A DNA stretch of 64,000 nt, taken from contig CANHGL010000006.1 of assembly GCA_947460245.1 (NCBI GenBank), forward strand, positions 1-64,000, in the 5' to 3' direction. The notes under the pieces are model-generated. The model searched no databases and was not told the origin of the DNA. It was given only the letters and a program-made list of their open reading frames with translations. This DNA comes from Sphingobacteriales bacterium (GTDB lineage Bacteria; Bacteroidota; Bacteroidia; Chitinophagales; JADIYW01). Both the position numbers and the translations under genes were made by a program. Below, one piece after another: positions 56,498 through 64,000 of the stretch; positions within the stretch are counted from its first letter, which is position 1, and each line of letters begins with the position of its first letter.

Positions 56498-56895
56498 TAG
56501 CTGAATCAGATAAGCAGACTGGGTTTACCTTCACCAAAGATGAACGACTGAAAAGTAAGAAGAGTATCGACGAACTTTTCAGATTAAAGTTATTTATACA
56601 ACATCCTTCCTTAAGAATTTATTATGCTCCTACTGAAATGGATACCGGCTTCCCAGCCAGGTTCGCATTTGTAGTGACTAAAAAACATTTCCCGTTCGCA
56701 AAAGATCGTAATCGTATTAAACGTTTGATGCGGGAGAGTGTGCGTCTGTACAAGCCTGTTTTTTATGATAATCTGCAACAGAAGGGAAAACAATTGAGTA
56801 TAATGCTGAGTTATCAGGGTAAGCTTCCGGAATCATTCAAAGACGTGGATAGTATTGTAAAAACATTATTACATAGGCTGTCAGAATTATTATGA
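56494..56895 (+). CDS. rnpA: Ribonuclease P protein component, non-standard start
   Basis: The track gives only an 85-aa fragment from ATG 56638, but the same frame is open back to 56458 and encodes the conserved N-terminus ([43 protein letters not shown]). The rest has [30 protein letters not shown], the RNR basic signature that binds RNase P RNA for tRNA 5' processing. No ATG, GTG or TTG exists between the upstream stop (56455) and the conserved part. I set the start at ATA 56494 overlapping the rpmH stop; ATA 56497, ATC 56467 and ATT 56464 are alternatives. Confidence 0.85.
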   Translation: MIAESDKQTGFTFTKDERLKSKKSIDELFRLKLFIQHPSLRIYYAPTEMDTGFPARFAFVVTKKHFPFAKDRNRIKRLMRESVRLYKPVFYDNLQQKGKQLSIMLSYQGKLPESFKDVDSIVKTLLHRLSELL

Positions 56896-56943
56896 ATTCA
56901 GAATGGAAGATTTAGAAACACTAGCTATACAATTAAAGAGTAA

Positions 56944-57177
56944 ATGGAGTTACTGAAAAAATTATTGATTCTGCCCTTTATACTGTTTATAAAAGCGTAC
57001 AAGTACACCCTGTCTCCAATGTTGGGTGCCAACAAGTGCAGGTATCAGCCTTCTTGTTCTACTTATGCCATCGAATGTCTGCAGAAGTATGGACTATTTA
57101 AAGGAGGATATCTTGCTTTGCGTCGCATTCTGTCTTGCCATCCTTGGGGTGGGAGTGGCTATGATCCTGTTCCGTAA
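56944..57177 (+). CDS. yidD: Membrane protein insertion efficiency factor YidD
   Basis: A 77-aa protein with the near-invariant core FIKAYKYTLSPMLGANKCRYQPSCSTYAIECLQKYGLFKGGYLALRRILSCHPWGGSGYDPVP. YidD aids YidC-dependent insertion of inner-membrane proteins. It lies 48 bp after rnpA, keeping the rpmH-rnpA-yidD order. yidC is not next in this genome. Confidence 0.97.
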   Translation: MELLKKLLILPFILFIKAYKYTLSPMLGANKCRYQPSCSTYAIECLQKYGLFKGGYLALRRILSCHPWGGSGYDPVP

Positions 57178-57236
57178 TATTTATATTTTTTAACCATTGG
57201 TAGTTTCTATTTTTAGTAGATTTAGGTTCAATCTGT

Positions 57237-57244
57237 TATTTTTA
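57237..57244 (+). promoter_or_regulatory. -7-like box for the S41 protease
   Basis: TATTTTTA (one base off TAnnTTTG) lies 48 bp upstream of the ATG at 57293. Confidence 0.35.
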
Positions 57245-57292
57245 GAAAGGGTTGTTTTGTAATTCAATCTGTAGATAAATAAATAATAAAAA

Positions 57293-58936
57293 ATGAAAAG
57301 ATTCTTCACCATCCTCTGTTTATGCTTGCTGTTGAATGTAAGTGCTGCAGGGCCTGATCGTTACTTTGAGATAGCGAAGAATATGGAGCTATTCACTCAA
57401 CTATACAAGGAGCTTAATACGTATTATGTAGATGACATCGATCCCAATAAATTAATGACAGATGGAATCACAAAAATGCTCGATGGCTTAGATCCATTTA
57501 CGAATTATATAACAGGTGCTGATTTGGATGAGTATCAACTGCAAACCACAGGTAAGTATGGAGGCATAGGAGCGAGGATAGGCAAGCTGGGAGAGGGCGT
57601 TGTAATTACAGACCCTTATGAAGGCTATCCAGCACAAAAAGCAGGATTACAGGCGGGAGATGCTATTTTGGAAATCGATGGCAAGGTGGCAACGAAATAT
57701 AATTCAGATGAAGTTAGCCAATTGTTGAAAGGAGAACCCGGAACTAAGATTACAGTTAAAGTGCGCAAGGCAGTAACCAATGAAGAAAGGGTAATAACTT
57801 TTAACAGAGAGGAAATAAAAATAGATAATGTTCCTTATTCCGGAATGGTAAATGATAAGATTGGTTATATCAAACTTACCATGTTTACTGATAATGCTGC
57901 TCAGGAAGTACAATCGGCATTGAAGACCTTAAAAAAGAATCCAAGCCTTAAAGGAGTAATCTTAGATTTAAGGGGAAATGGTGGTGGATTATTAAACGAG
58001 GCTGTAAGTATTTGTAACACCTTTATTGATAAAGGTACAACGATTGTTAGCACTAAAGGGAAAATTGCGGAATCTAATATGCAGTATTCTACTACAGAGA
58101 AACCCTTAGATACAGATATACCCTTAGCAATTCTTACAGATGGAGGATCTGCCTCTGCTTCTGAAATTGTATCCGGTTCTATACAAGACTTAGATAGAGG
58201 GATTGTAATTGGTCAGAATACTTACGGAAAAGGGTTGGTGCAAATAACCCGACCTGTAGCCTACAAATCCAAACTAAAGGTTACTATCTCTAAATATTAT
58301 ATTCCCAGTGGAAGATGTATTCAGCGAATTGATTATTCGCACAGGAGTACTGACGGAGTTGCCAGTGCATTACCGGATTCTTTGCGTAAAGAATTTAAAA
58401 CACGTTCAGGGCGAATAGTAAAAGATGGAGCAGGTATTGAGCCTGATGTTAAAACAGAAGAACAGCGCATCTCCCCCATAGCTGTATCGTTATATACCAA
58501 TAATCATATTTTTTATTTTTCCAACCAATATAGAAATGAGCATTCTGAGCTTCGCGATGGTAACCTCTTCTCTCTCTCTGATGATGAATATGGTCAGTTT
58601 ATAGATTTTCTTAAAGGCAAAGAGTACGACTATACAACCCCTACGGAATTAAAATTAAATGAGCTGAAGAAGTCAATTAAAGAAGATAATTTCTCACAAG
58701 AAGTCCAGAAGGTAATTGCAGATCTCGATTTCCAGATTAAACATGATAAATCCAAGGATTTAATTAAGTTCAAGCCAGAGATTAAGAGATTGCTAGAACA
58801 GGAAATTACAAGTAGGTACACTTATGAAAAGGGGAGAATTGCCAATGGGCTGAAAGATGATACTGATATCCTAAAGGCTATTCAGATACTCAGTGATGAT
58901 GCCTTATACAAATCAATGCTTACTTCAAAAAAATAA
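57293..58936 (+). CDS. S41 carboxyl-terminal processing protease (CtpA/Prc-like)
   Basis: A 547-aa periplasmic serine protease. Signal peptide MKRFFTILCLCLLLNVSAAG, a PDZ domain (GIGARIGKLGEGVVITDPYEGYPAQKAGLQAGDAILEIDGKVATKYNSDEVSQLLKGEPGTKITVKV) and the tail-specific protease core with catalytic Ser in TDGGSASASEIVSG and Lys in NTYGKGLVQ. The C-terminal ~150 residues are a helical extension common in Bacteroidota. Only 2 bp separate it from tsaB. Confidence 0.95.
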   Translation: MKRFFTILCLCLLLNVSAAGPDRYFEIAKNMELFTQLYKELNTYYVDDIDPNKLMTDGITKMLDGLDPFTNYITGADLDEYQLQTTGKYGGIGARIGKLGEGVVITDPYEGYPAQKAGLQAGDAILEIDGKVATKYNSDEVSQLLKGEPGTKITVKVRKAVTNEERVITFNREEIKIDNVPYSGMVNDKIGYIKLTMFTDNAAQEVQSALKTLKKNPSLKGVILDLRGNGGGLLNEAVSICNTFIDKGTTIVSTKGKIAESNMQYSTTEKPLDTDIPLAILTDGGSASASEIVSGSIQDLDRGIVIGQNTYGKGLVQITRPVAYKSKLKVTISKYYIPSGRCIQRIDYSHRSTDGVASALPDSLRKEFKTRSGRIVKDGAGIEPDVKTEEQRISPIAVSLYTNNHIFYFSNQYRNEHSELRDGNLFSLSDDEYGQFIDFLKGKEYDYTTPTELKLNELKKSIKEDNFSQEVQKVIADLDFQIKHDKSKDLIKFKPEIKRLLEQEITSRYTYEKGRIANGLKDDTDILKAIQILSDDALYKSMLTSKK

Positions 58937-58938
58937 TT

Positions 58939-59637
58939 GTGAGTACTTTGGCGTATATCCTTTGTATCGAAACAGCTAATGGAGTAACTTCTGTTGCTAT
59001 TTCTAAAGAGGGTACTTATCTCGCAAAGCAAGAGATTCAGCAGCAAAATAAGACAGCAGATAGTTTTCATCTGCTTGTTCAATCGCTTTTAGAGGAAACT
59101 AAGTTAGAATTTTCAGATATAGCGGCTATAGCCATCAGCTCCGGCCCAGGGTCTTATACCGGACTTCGTATTGCAGTTGCTGCAGCAAAGGGCTACTGCT
59201 TTGCTTTGGATATTCCTTTGATTGCTGTTCCCACCTTACAAGCCATGGCCTTTGGATTAAAAAAACGATACAACATGGGAGACATAGACACCTATGTTCC
59301 TATGATAGATGCACGCAGGATGGAGGTATACCTTTCGTTCTATAATGATAAATTGGAGCTAAGCAGGCAGTATAATAGCTATATTATAGATGAAAACTTT
59401 AACCTGTTGTTCAATTCGAGGGATAGGTATATATTATTTGGTAATGGTGCAGATAAATCCAGAAAGTATATAGAAAATAATCGAGTAACTATTTTTGACA
59501 ATTTTGTTCCATCTGCTGAGGATATGTGCTTATTGGCTTATGAGTGTTTACAAAGAAAGGATTTTAAGGATATCGCCTACTTTGAACCAGATTATGCTAA
59601 ACCTTACTATACTACCAGCCCCAAAGCAGAATTATAG
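58939..59637 (+). CDS. tsaB: tRNA t6A biosynthesis protein TsaB
   Basis: A 232-aa ASKHA-fold protein with a GTG start. ILCIETANGVTSVAISKEG and IAAIAISSGPGSYTGLRIAVAAAKGYCFALDIPLIAVPTLQAMA are the family hallmarks. TsaB partners TsaD and TsaE in making N6-threonylcarbamoyladenosine at A37 of ANN-decoding tRNAs; TsaB itself lacks catalytic metal ligands. Two bp after the protease gene. Confidence 0.94.
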   Translation: MSTLAYILCIETANGVTSVAISKEGTYLAKQEIQQQNKTADSFHLLVQSLLEETKLEFSDIAAIAISSGPGSYTGLRIAVAAAKGYCFALDIPLIAVPTLQAMAFGLKKRYNMGDIDTYVPMIDARRMEVYLSFYNDKLELSRQYNSYIIDENFNLLFNSRDRYILFGNGADKSRKYIENNRVTIFDNFVPSAEDMCLLAYECLQRKDFKDIAYFEPDYAKPYYTTSPKAEL

Positions 59638-59695
59638 ATATTTTGAAATATTTTTGTTGTTTTTCACAACTTTTTCAGGATTAAAGCATTTACAT

Positions 59696-59712
59696 TATAC
59701 TTTAATAGTATA
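59696..59712. repeat. Inverted repeat upstream of the first ArsR-type gene
   Basis: TATACT-TTAAT-AGTATA has 6-bp perfect arms and overlaps the start of the following terminator-like stem. It is a possible operator for the adjacent regulator. Confidence 0.35.
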
Positions 59713-59731
59713 GGAGAAATCCTATTTTTTT
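59710..59731 (+). terminator. Terminator-like hairpin in front of the first ArsR-type gene
   Basis: ATAGGA-GAAA-TCCTAT forms a 6-bp stem capped by a GNRA-type GAAA loop and followed by T7, 21 bp before the ATG at 59753. It could end tsaB transcripts or act as an attenuator. Confidence 0.6.
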
Positions 59732-59752
59732 AACTACTTAAATTAGAAGCGT

Positions 59753-60076
59753 ATGTCAGTCAATAGTAAAAGTATTATGAAGCCGGAGTTGAAGATAGAC
59801 TTTCAGGCATTGCGCAAGTCTGTGTTGGTGTTACGTGCTATTAATCATAAGTTGCGTCAGGAAATCATACGTTTATTGGATCAGGAGGGCAAAATGACGG
59901 TAACCGAGTTATATGTCAAGTTGCGTTTAGAGCAATCTGTAGCGTCGCAACATCTTGCCTTATTGCGTCGTGCAGGTGTGGTGCAAACGTCTAGAGTTGG
60001 CAAGTTTATCTATTATTCGGTAGATCATGATAGATTAGAGGAGATTTCTAAACTTTTGCAAGAGTTAGTAAAGTAA
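59753..60076 (+). CDS. ArsR-family winged-helix regulator (first of pair)
   Basis: A 107-aa protein with the ArsR winged helix: LRAINHKLRQEIIRLLDQEGKMTVTELYVKLRLEQSVASQHLALLRRAGVVQTSRVGKFIYYSVDHDRLEEISKLL. It contains no cysteine, and the ELCVCD-type metal site reads TELYVKL, so arsenic/cadmium-type Cys sensing is excluded; another ligand, redox partner or constitutive binding is possible. A second ArsR gene follows after 124 bp. An internal ATG at codon 9 is a possible start. Confidence 0.9.
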   Translation: MSVNSKSIMKPELKIDFQALRKSVLVLRAINHKLRQEIIRLLDQEGKMTVTELYVKLRLEQSVASQHLALLRRAGVVQTSRVGKFIYYSVDHDRLEEISKLLQELVK

Positions 60077-60146
60077 TCTTTGGATTTAATCCTTTTCTTA
60101 GATTAATTCATTAGTTTTTTGATTTAAAGCAATTTGTACCAGTAGA

Positions 60147-60158
60147 AAATACGTATTT
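60147..60158. repeat. Palindrome upstream of the second ArsR-type gene
   Basis: AAATACGTATTT is a 12-bp perfect palindrome, 8 bp before a -7-like box TATTTTTA (60166-60173) and 42 bp before the ATG at 60201. A candidate operator. Confidence 0.35.
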
Positions 60159-60200
60159 ATTTATATATTTTTATACTGAACTAAATTGTAAAAAATCTTC

Positions 60201-60533
60201 ATGGAAAGTTTTGAGTTTAATAATGATAAACTCGAGAAAGCAGCAGAGCTTTTAAGAGCAGTCGCACATCATCTTCGTTTAAAAATTATAAAGCTGATTC
60301 ACGAGCAAAAAGAGGTAAATGTAAACGTCATTTACAATACCCTTAAAATAGAGCAGTCTATTACCTCGCAGCACCTTAAAATTCTCAGAGCAGTAGATGT
60401 TGTCCGCACCCGAAGAGACGGGAAGAAAATTTTCTATTCATTAAACTACGAAAGGTTGGATGCTATGCATAAGGGCATTGACCTTTTCGAAGAATGGACA
60501 CAGGCGCGCAAGGTCGTTAAGAAGAAAAAATAA
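60201..60533 (+). CDS. ArsR-family winged-helix regulator (second of pair)
   Basis: A 110-aa paralogue of the preceding gene: LLRAVAHHLRLKIIKLIHEQKEVNVNVIYNTLKIEQSITSQHLKILRAVDVVRTRRDGKKIFYSLNYERLDAM, with a basic tail ARKVVKKKK. It also lacks cysteine and the classic metal motifs. Recognition helices are similar (EQSVASQHLALLR against EQSITSQHLKILR), so both proteins may bind related sites or form heterodimers (inference). The AhpD-like gene and its large inverted repeat begin 28 bp after the stop. Confidence 0.9.
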   Translation: MESFEFNNDKLEKAAELLRAVAHHLRLKIIKLIHEQKEVNVNVIYNTLKIEQSITSQHLKILRAVDVVRTRRDGKKIFYSLNYERLDAMHKGIDLFEEWTQARKVVKKKK

Positions 60534-60560
60534 CATACTTACTTCTTTAAATCAAATCTT

Positions 60561-60604
60561 AAAAGTATTATTTGTCGTATTTTGGTACGATAAATAATAC
60601 TTTT
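60561..60604 (+). promoter_or_regulatory. 44-bp inverted repeat abutting the AhpD-like start codon
   Basis: AAAAGTATTATTTGTCGTA (60561-60579) and TACGATAAATAATACTTTT (60586-60604) are 19-bp arms with one mismatch around TTTTGG; as RNA the mismatch is a G-U pair. The repeat ends on the base before the ATG at 60605. TATTTTGG at its centre resembles a -7 box. It fits an operator or a leader hairpin. Confidence 0.7.
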
Positions 60605-60949
60605 ATGTCAGATGTAATTCAAGAGTTTAATGACTATCGTTCTAAGATGAATGAGGTCATTCTTGCACAAAAAAATCTTACACTTAATCGCTTTTTCAAT
60701 CTTGATATGCATGCCTATGCGGATGGTGCATTAGATGTTCGCACTAAAGAGATGTTGGGCTTAGTAGCCTCCATGGTTTTAAGGTGTGATGATTGTATAA
60801 AGTATCACCTTGGCAAGTGTAAGGAGCAGCAAGTAAGCACCGAGCAGGTATATGAAGTATTCGCTATTGCTAATCTTGTTGGTGGCAGTATCTGTATCCC
60901 TCATACTCGCAGAGCAGCCGAATACTGGGAAGCGCTCCAAAATATATAA
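60605..60949 (+). CDS. AhpD-like/carboxymuconolactone decarboxylase-family protein
   Basis: A 114-aa protein from ATG 60605; the track's TTG start at 60572 lies inside the inverted repeat. It has the AhpD redox signature E-x11-CxxC-x3-H as KEMLGLVASMVLRCDDCIKYHL, then VYEVFAIANLVGGSICIPHTRRAAEYW. AhpD-like proteins use the CxxC pair in thiol-dependent peroxide or disulfide reduction. This single-domain form probably makes oligomers. Adjacent regulators and an inverted repeat suggest tight control. polA follows 28 bp downstream. Confidence 0.92.
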   Translation: MSDVIQEFNDYRSKMNEVILAQKNLTLNRFFNLDMHAYADGALDVRTKEMLGLVASMVLRCDDCIKYHLGKCKEQQVSTEQVYEVFAIANLVGGSICIPHTRRAAEYWEALQNI

Positions 60950-60977
60950 TAACCGATCATTGTACGGCTCTCTGTCT

Positions 60978-63785
60978 ATGAAAAAACTATACCTCTTCGA
61001 TTCCTTTGCGCTTATCTTTCGTGCATACTTTGCTATGCAAAAAAATCCATTGATTAATTCAAAGGGTTTTAATGTATCTGCTATAAACGGATTTATAAAT
61101 ACGCTTTGGGAAATACGAACAAAATATGATCCTACGCACTTCGCGGTAGTATTTGATGCTGCAGCACAAACAGACAGACAGGCAGCACATGAATTTTATA
61201 AGGCAAACCGTCAAGAGACTCCGGATGATATTGTAGCTTCTATACCATACATTAAGGATATTGTTCGGGCAATGAATATGCCCGTGGTTGAAATAAATGG
61301 ATATGAGGCGGATGATCTTATCGGAACGCTTGCAGAGAAAGCAGCAGCAGAGGGGGTTACTTGTTACATCGTTTCTCCTGATAAGGATTTGGGTCAAGTA
61401 GTGTCAGAAAATATTTTTATTCATAAGCCTCCATTTATGAAAAATCCCGCAGAAGTATTAGGTATAAAAGAAATGCAGGAGCGTTGGGAGATAGAACATC
61501 CAAAACAAATTATAGATATTCTGGCACTTTGGGGGGATGCAGTAGATAATATACCCGGAGTTAAGGGTATTGGTGAAAAGGGTGCTAAAGAGTTGATAAA
61601 ACAGTTCGGTTCTTTAGAGGGTATCTATGAGAATATAGAGGATGTGAGAGGTAAGTTAAAGGATAAGCTGATCGAACATAAGGAGATGGCATTTATCTCT
61701 AAACAACTGGCAACGGTTGTTGTGGATGCGCCTATCGACTGGGATGAAGATGCTTTTAAAATAAAAGAGTTTAACAAAGAAAAGCTATCAGCAATCTTTG
61801 CGGAGTTAGAATTTAGAACCTTAGGTAAAAGAATTATAGGCGAAGACTACTCGATGAAGGAGGCGCCTGCTAAGAAACAGATTTTACCAAAAGATACGGC
61901 ACAGATTTCACTCTTCGGTACTACTGCTAATACTGTCGAGCAGGAGGTAGTAGAGGAAAAGCAGTCATTTGATAAGAATATTTCTAATACTCCTCATCAT
62001 TATATCCTGGCAGATACAGACGAGTTGATGGAGGAGCTTCTGGCCCAATTAAATGCAGTAGATAGATTCTGCTTCGATACGGAAACAACCTCACTGGATG
62101 CCAATAATTGTGAGTTGGTTGGATTATCTTTTAGTATGAAAGCATTTGAGGCCTATTATGTGCCGATACCTTCAGAGGCAAATTCCGCAAATCGTATTGT
62201 TGCTAAATTCAAACCTATATTAGAGAATGAAGGCATTATAAAGATTGGACAAAATATAAAGTTTGATCAACTTGTTTTGAAATGGAATGGTGTGGAGGTG
62301 AAGGGCGTATTATTTGATACTATGCTGGCACATTATCTTATAGATGCCGATACTAAACACAATATGAATGTTTTGTCTGAGAACTATCTCGGATATGCTC
62401 CCATCTCCATTACAGAGCTGATAGGGAAAAAAGGAGCAGGACAGATTACCATGAGGGATGTGCCTGTACAAATTGCAAAAGATTACGCAGCAGAAGATGC
62501 AGATGTAACCTTGCAGTTGCACGATGTATTCAGAAAGGAGATTGATCATACGCATCTTCATCATCTTTTTTACGATGTGGAAACTCCGCTGGTGTCAGTG
62601 TTGACAGATATGGAGTATGAAGGGGTAAGTATTGACACACATTTCCTTAAGCAATATTCTGAAGAGATTGGTAGAGATATTATTGCTCTACAGAAAGAAA
62701 TCTTTACAATGAGCGAATCAACGTTTAACATAGATTCCCCAAAACAACTTGGCGAGATATTATTTGATAAAATGGGAATTGATTATCCAGGTAAGCGCAC
62801 TAAAACAGGACAATACTCTACCGATGAGGATACCTTGCAGAAACTGGTTCATGAACATCCTATTGCAGAGAAGTTACTCGATTATCGGGAATTTACTAAG
62901 TTGAAGAGTACCTATGTAGACGCCTTGCCGAATCTGATTAATCCAAAGACAAATAGACTGCATACTACCTTTAACCAGGCTATAGCTGCAACGGGGAGAT
63001 TAAGTTCTACAAATCCCAATCTACAAAATATTCCTATTCGAACAGAGCGAGGCAAGAGAATCAGAAGGGCCTTTATTCCAAGAGACGCGGAGCATCGAAT
63101 CTTCTCCGCAGATTATTCGCAAATAGAATTACGCATAGTAGCTTCCATAAGTGGAGATGTAAATATGATAGATGCTTTTGAGAAGAATCTTGATATTCAC
63201 GCGGCTACAGCAGCTAATGTATTTGAGGTTTCATTGGATGCCGTAACACAAGAGATGCGCAGACAGGCTAAGATGGTCAACTTCGGAATTATTTATGGTA
63301 TATCTGCATTCGGTCTTGCACAACGCCTGGGTATACCAAGATCAGATGCTGGAAAATTAATTGAGCAGTATTTTGAAAAATATAGTGGTATCAAGCAATA
63401 CATGGAGGATACCATAAAGTTTGCGCGTGCCAATGGATATGTGGAGACACTACTAAATAGAAGAAGATACCTCAGAGATATTAATGCGGGCAACTGGACG
63501 ATAAGAGGTTTTGCCGAAAGAAATGCTATTAATGCACCCATTCAGGGTAGTGCTGCAGATATGATTAAGGTGGCAATGATTAGAATACAACATCAGTTAC
63601 AGCAACGCGGACTTCGTTCTAAAATGTTATTACAAGTGCATGATGAGTTATTATTTGATGCCTATCTTCCAGAGCAGGAAATATTGCAGGAGATAGTATC
63701 TCATGAAATGAAAAATGCGCTACCCCTTAGGGTGCCGGTAGAGGTTTCTACTGGCTTTGGTGCAAACTGGCTAGAGGCACATTAA
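60978..63785 (+). CDS. polA: DNA polymerase I
   Basis: A 935-aa enzyme from ATG 60978 (MKKLYLFDSFALIFRAYFAMQKNPLINSKG); the track start at 60852 lies inside the AhpD-like gene. The 5' nuclease domain (GYEADDLIGTLA, ALWGDAVDNIPGVKGIGEKGAKELI), a proofreading exonuclease with intact Exo I (DTETTSLD), Exo II (NIKFDQ) and Exo III (YAAEDAD), and the polymerase with motif A (ADYSQIELRIVA), B (RRQAKMVNFGIIYGISAFGL) and C (LLQVHDELLFD) are all complete. It serves repair and Okazaki fragment processing. Confidence 0.98.
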   Translation: MKKLYLFDSFALIFRAYFAMQKNPLINSKGFNVSAINGFINTLWEIRTKYDPTHFAVVFDAAAQTDRQAAHEFYKANRQETPDDIVASIPYIKDIVRAMNMPVVEINGYEADDLIGTLAEKAAAEGVTCYIVSPDKDLGQVVSENIFIHKPPFMKNPAEVLGIKEMQERWEIEHPKQIIDILALWGDAVDNIPGVKGIGEKGAKELIKQFGSLEGIYENIEDVRGKLKDKLIEHKEMAFISKQLATVVVDAPIDWDEDAFKIKEFNKEKLSAIFAELEFRTLGKRIIGEDYSMKEAPAKKQILPKDTAQISLFGTTANTVEQEVVEEKQSFDKNISNTPHHYILADTDELMEELLAQLNAVDRFCFDTETTSLDANNCELVGLSFSMKAFEAYYVPIPSEANSANRIVAKFKPILENEGIIKIGQNIKFDQLVLKWNGVEVKGVLFDTMLAHYLIDADTKHNMNVLSENYLGYAPISITELIGKKGAGQITMRDVPVQIAKDYAAEDADVTLQLHDVFRKEIDHTHLHHLFYDVETPLVSVLTDMEYEGVSIDTHFLKQYSEEIGRDIIALQKEIFTMSESTFNIDSPKQLGEILFDKMGIDYPGKRTKTGQYSTDEDTLQKLVHEHPIAEKLLDYREFTKLKSTYVDALPNLINPKTNRLHTTFNQAIAATGRLSSTNPNLQNIPIRTERGKRIRRAFIPRDAEHRIFSADYSQIELRIVASISGDVNMIDAFEKNLDIHAATAANVFEVSLDAVTQEMRRQAKMVNFGIIYGISAFGLAQRLGIPRSDAGKLIEQYFEKYSGIKQYMEDTIKFARANGYVETLLNRRRYLRDINAGNWTIRGFAERNAINAPIQGSAADMIKVAMIRIQHQLQQRGLRSKMLLQVHDELLFDAYLPEQEILQEIVSHEMKNALPLRVPVEVSTGFGANWLEAH

Positions 63786-63824
63786 TCGATTGAATTATTC
63801 AACAATTTTTATAATTTTACATCT

Positions 63825-63854
63825 ACAGTTTGCCATCGCAAGCTGTTTTTTTTT
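63825..63854 (+). terminator. Intrinsic terminator after polA
   Basis: ACAGTTTGC / GCAAGCTGT (one G-U pair) with a CATC loop and a T9 tract. Confidence 0.88.
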
Positions 63855-63878
63855 CAAAGAATACAACAACGTGCAGAG

Positions 63879-64000
63879 ATGAATACACGATTAGTTTTAT
63901 GGGGGGAGTTAGGTGCCGAAAATAAGGTTCTGTTGGCTATTTATCTTGAGGAGGCAGTCGCAAAGATTCATATTTATGCGATTCCGAAGGAGTTTGTTAC
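63879..64000 (+). CDS. Unknown cytoplasmic protein, N-terminus only
   Basis: A partial frame from ATG 63879 reads MNTRLVLWGELGAENKVLLAIYLEEAVAKIHIYAIPKEFV and is open to the window edge. It follows the polA terminator. It resembles, from memory, the start of a long coiled-coil protein conserved in Chitinophagales, but only 40 codons are visible, so no function is assigned. Confidence 0.6.
   Translation, partial: MNTRLVLWGELGAENKVLLAIYLEEAVAKIHIYAIPKEFV

Noticed and set aside
59753-60533. Toxin-antitoxin or defence module
   Set aside because: Both small proteins are clear winged-helix regulators and no toxin-like partner is adjacent.
60852-60977. Longer polA start giving a signal-peptide-like N-terminus
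   Set aside because: The extra 42 residues come from the reading-frame overlap with the AhpD-like gene; Pol I starts at MKKLYLFDSFALIFRA.

Overview
The window is ordinary chromosomal DNA from a member of the Bacteroidota, most likely near Chitinophagales/Sphingobacteriia (inference). Evidence: a SusC/SusD pair with CKK-type lipoproteins, a type IX secretion (T9SS) sorting domain, the futalosine menaquinone enzyme MqnC, lineage-typical families (DUF2480, DUF4292, LptC-CNNM-PPIase order), an atpBEFHAG cluster without atpDC, and many Bacteroidota-type -7 boxes (TAnnTTTG). I see no rRNA or tRNA gene, insertion sequence, prophage, CRISPR array or defence island.

Layout. 1-2773 (minus): the first ~924 codons of a giant secreted Ig/PKD-repeat protein that runs off the left edge and is absent from the ORF track. 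3126-9269 (plus): flippase, dut, TPR protein, DUF4292 lipoprotein and an EnvC-like protein with a degenerate LytM domain. 9487-13644: lptC, a CNNM/CBS protein and a PpiD-like foldase. 13762-15207: DUF2480 protein and a lytic transglycosylase. 15210-19627 (minus): a catalytic/non-catalytic M16 peptidase pair and a T9SS-exported protein. 19737-20861: mqnC. 21001-26911: a compact SusCD locus with two accessory lipoproteins, ending in a strong terminator. 27051-32031: atpBEFHAG. 32160-33597: scpB and an rRNA pseudouridine synthase. 33624-39373 (minus): a glycan-modification operon (oxygenase, FkbM methyltransferase, membrane glycosyltransferase, methyltransferase, methyltransferase-GT2 fusion). 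39506-49762 (plus): asnS, rpoN, PAP2-like protein, Omp85-like protein, nadK, an asnB-type amidotransferase, GT4 and a WecA-like transferase. 49770-54343: Nudix CoA pyrophosphatase, PhoD-like lipoprotein, pheS, IscA-type protein and serS. 54700-59637: rho, rpmH, rnpA, yidD, S41 protease, tsaB. 59753-63785: two ArsR-type regulators, an AhpD-like protein preceded by a striking inverted repeat, and polA. A partial gene follows at the right edge.

Functional themes are envelope biogenesis (LPS transport, peptidoglycan hydrolysis, OMP folding, surface glycans), respiration and energy (menaquinone, F-type ATPase), and information processing (three aminoacyl-tRNA synthetases, Rho, sigma-54, Pol I, RNase P). 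I did not find a clearly new multi-gene system. The most interesting signals are regulatory or architectural: a 19-bp-arm inverted repeat abutting the AhpD-like start codon beside two cysteine-free ArsR genes; an rnpA with no ATG/GTG/TTG start; a recurring TAnnTTTR-N4-start arrangement implying leaderless mRNAs; a pheS promoter fused to the preceding terminator's T-tract; a C-rich, G-poor leader on rho; and hairpins between atpE and atpF. Several ORF-track starts are TTG codons inside or next to promoter boxes, and I moved those starts downstream.
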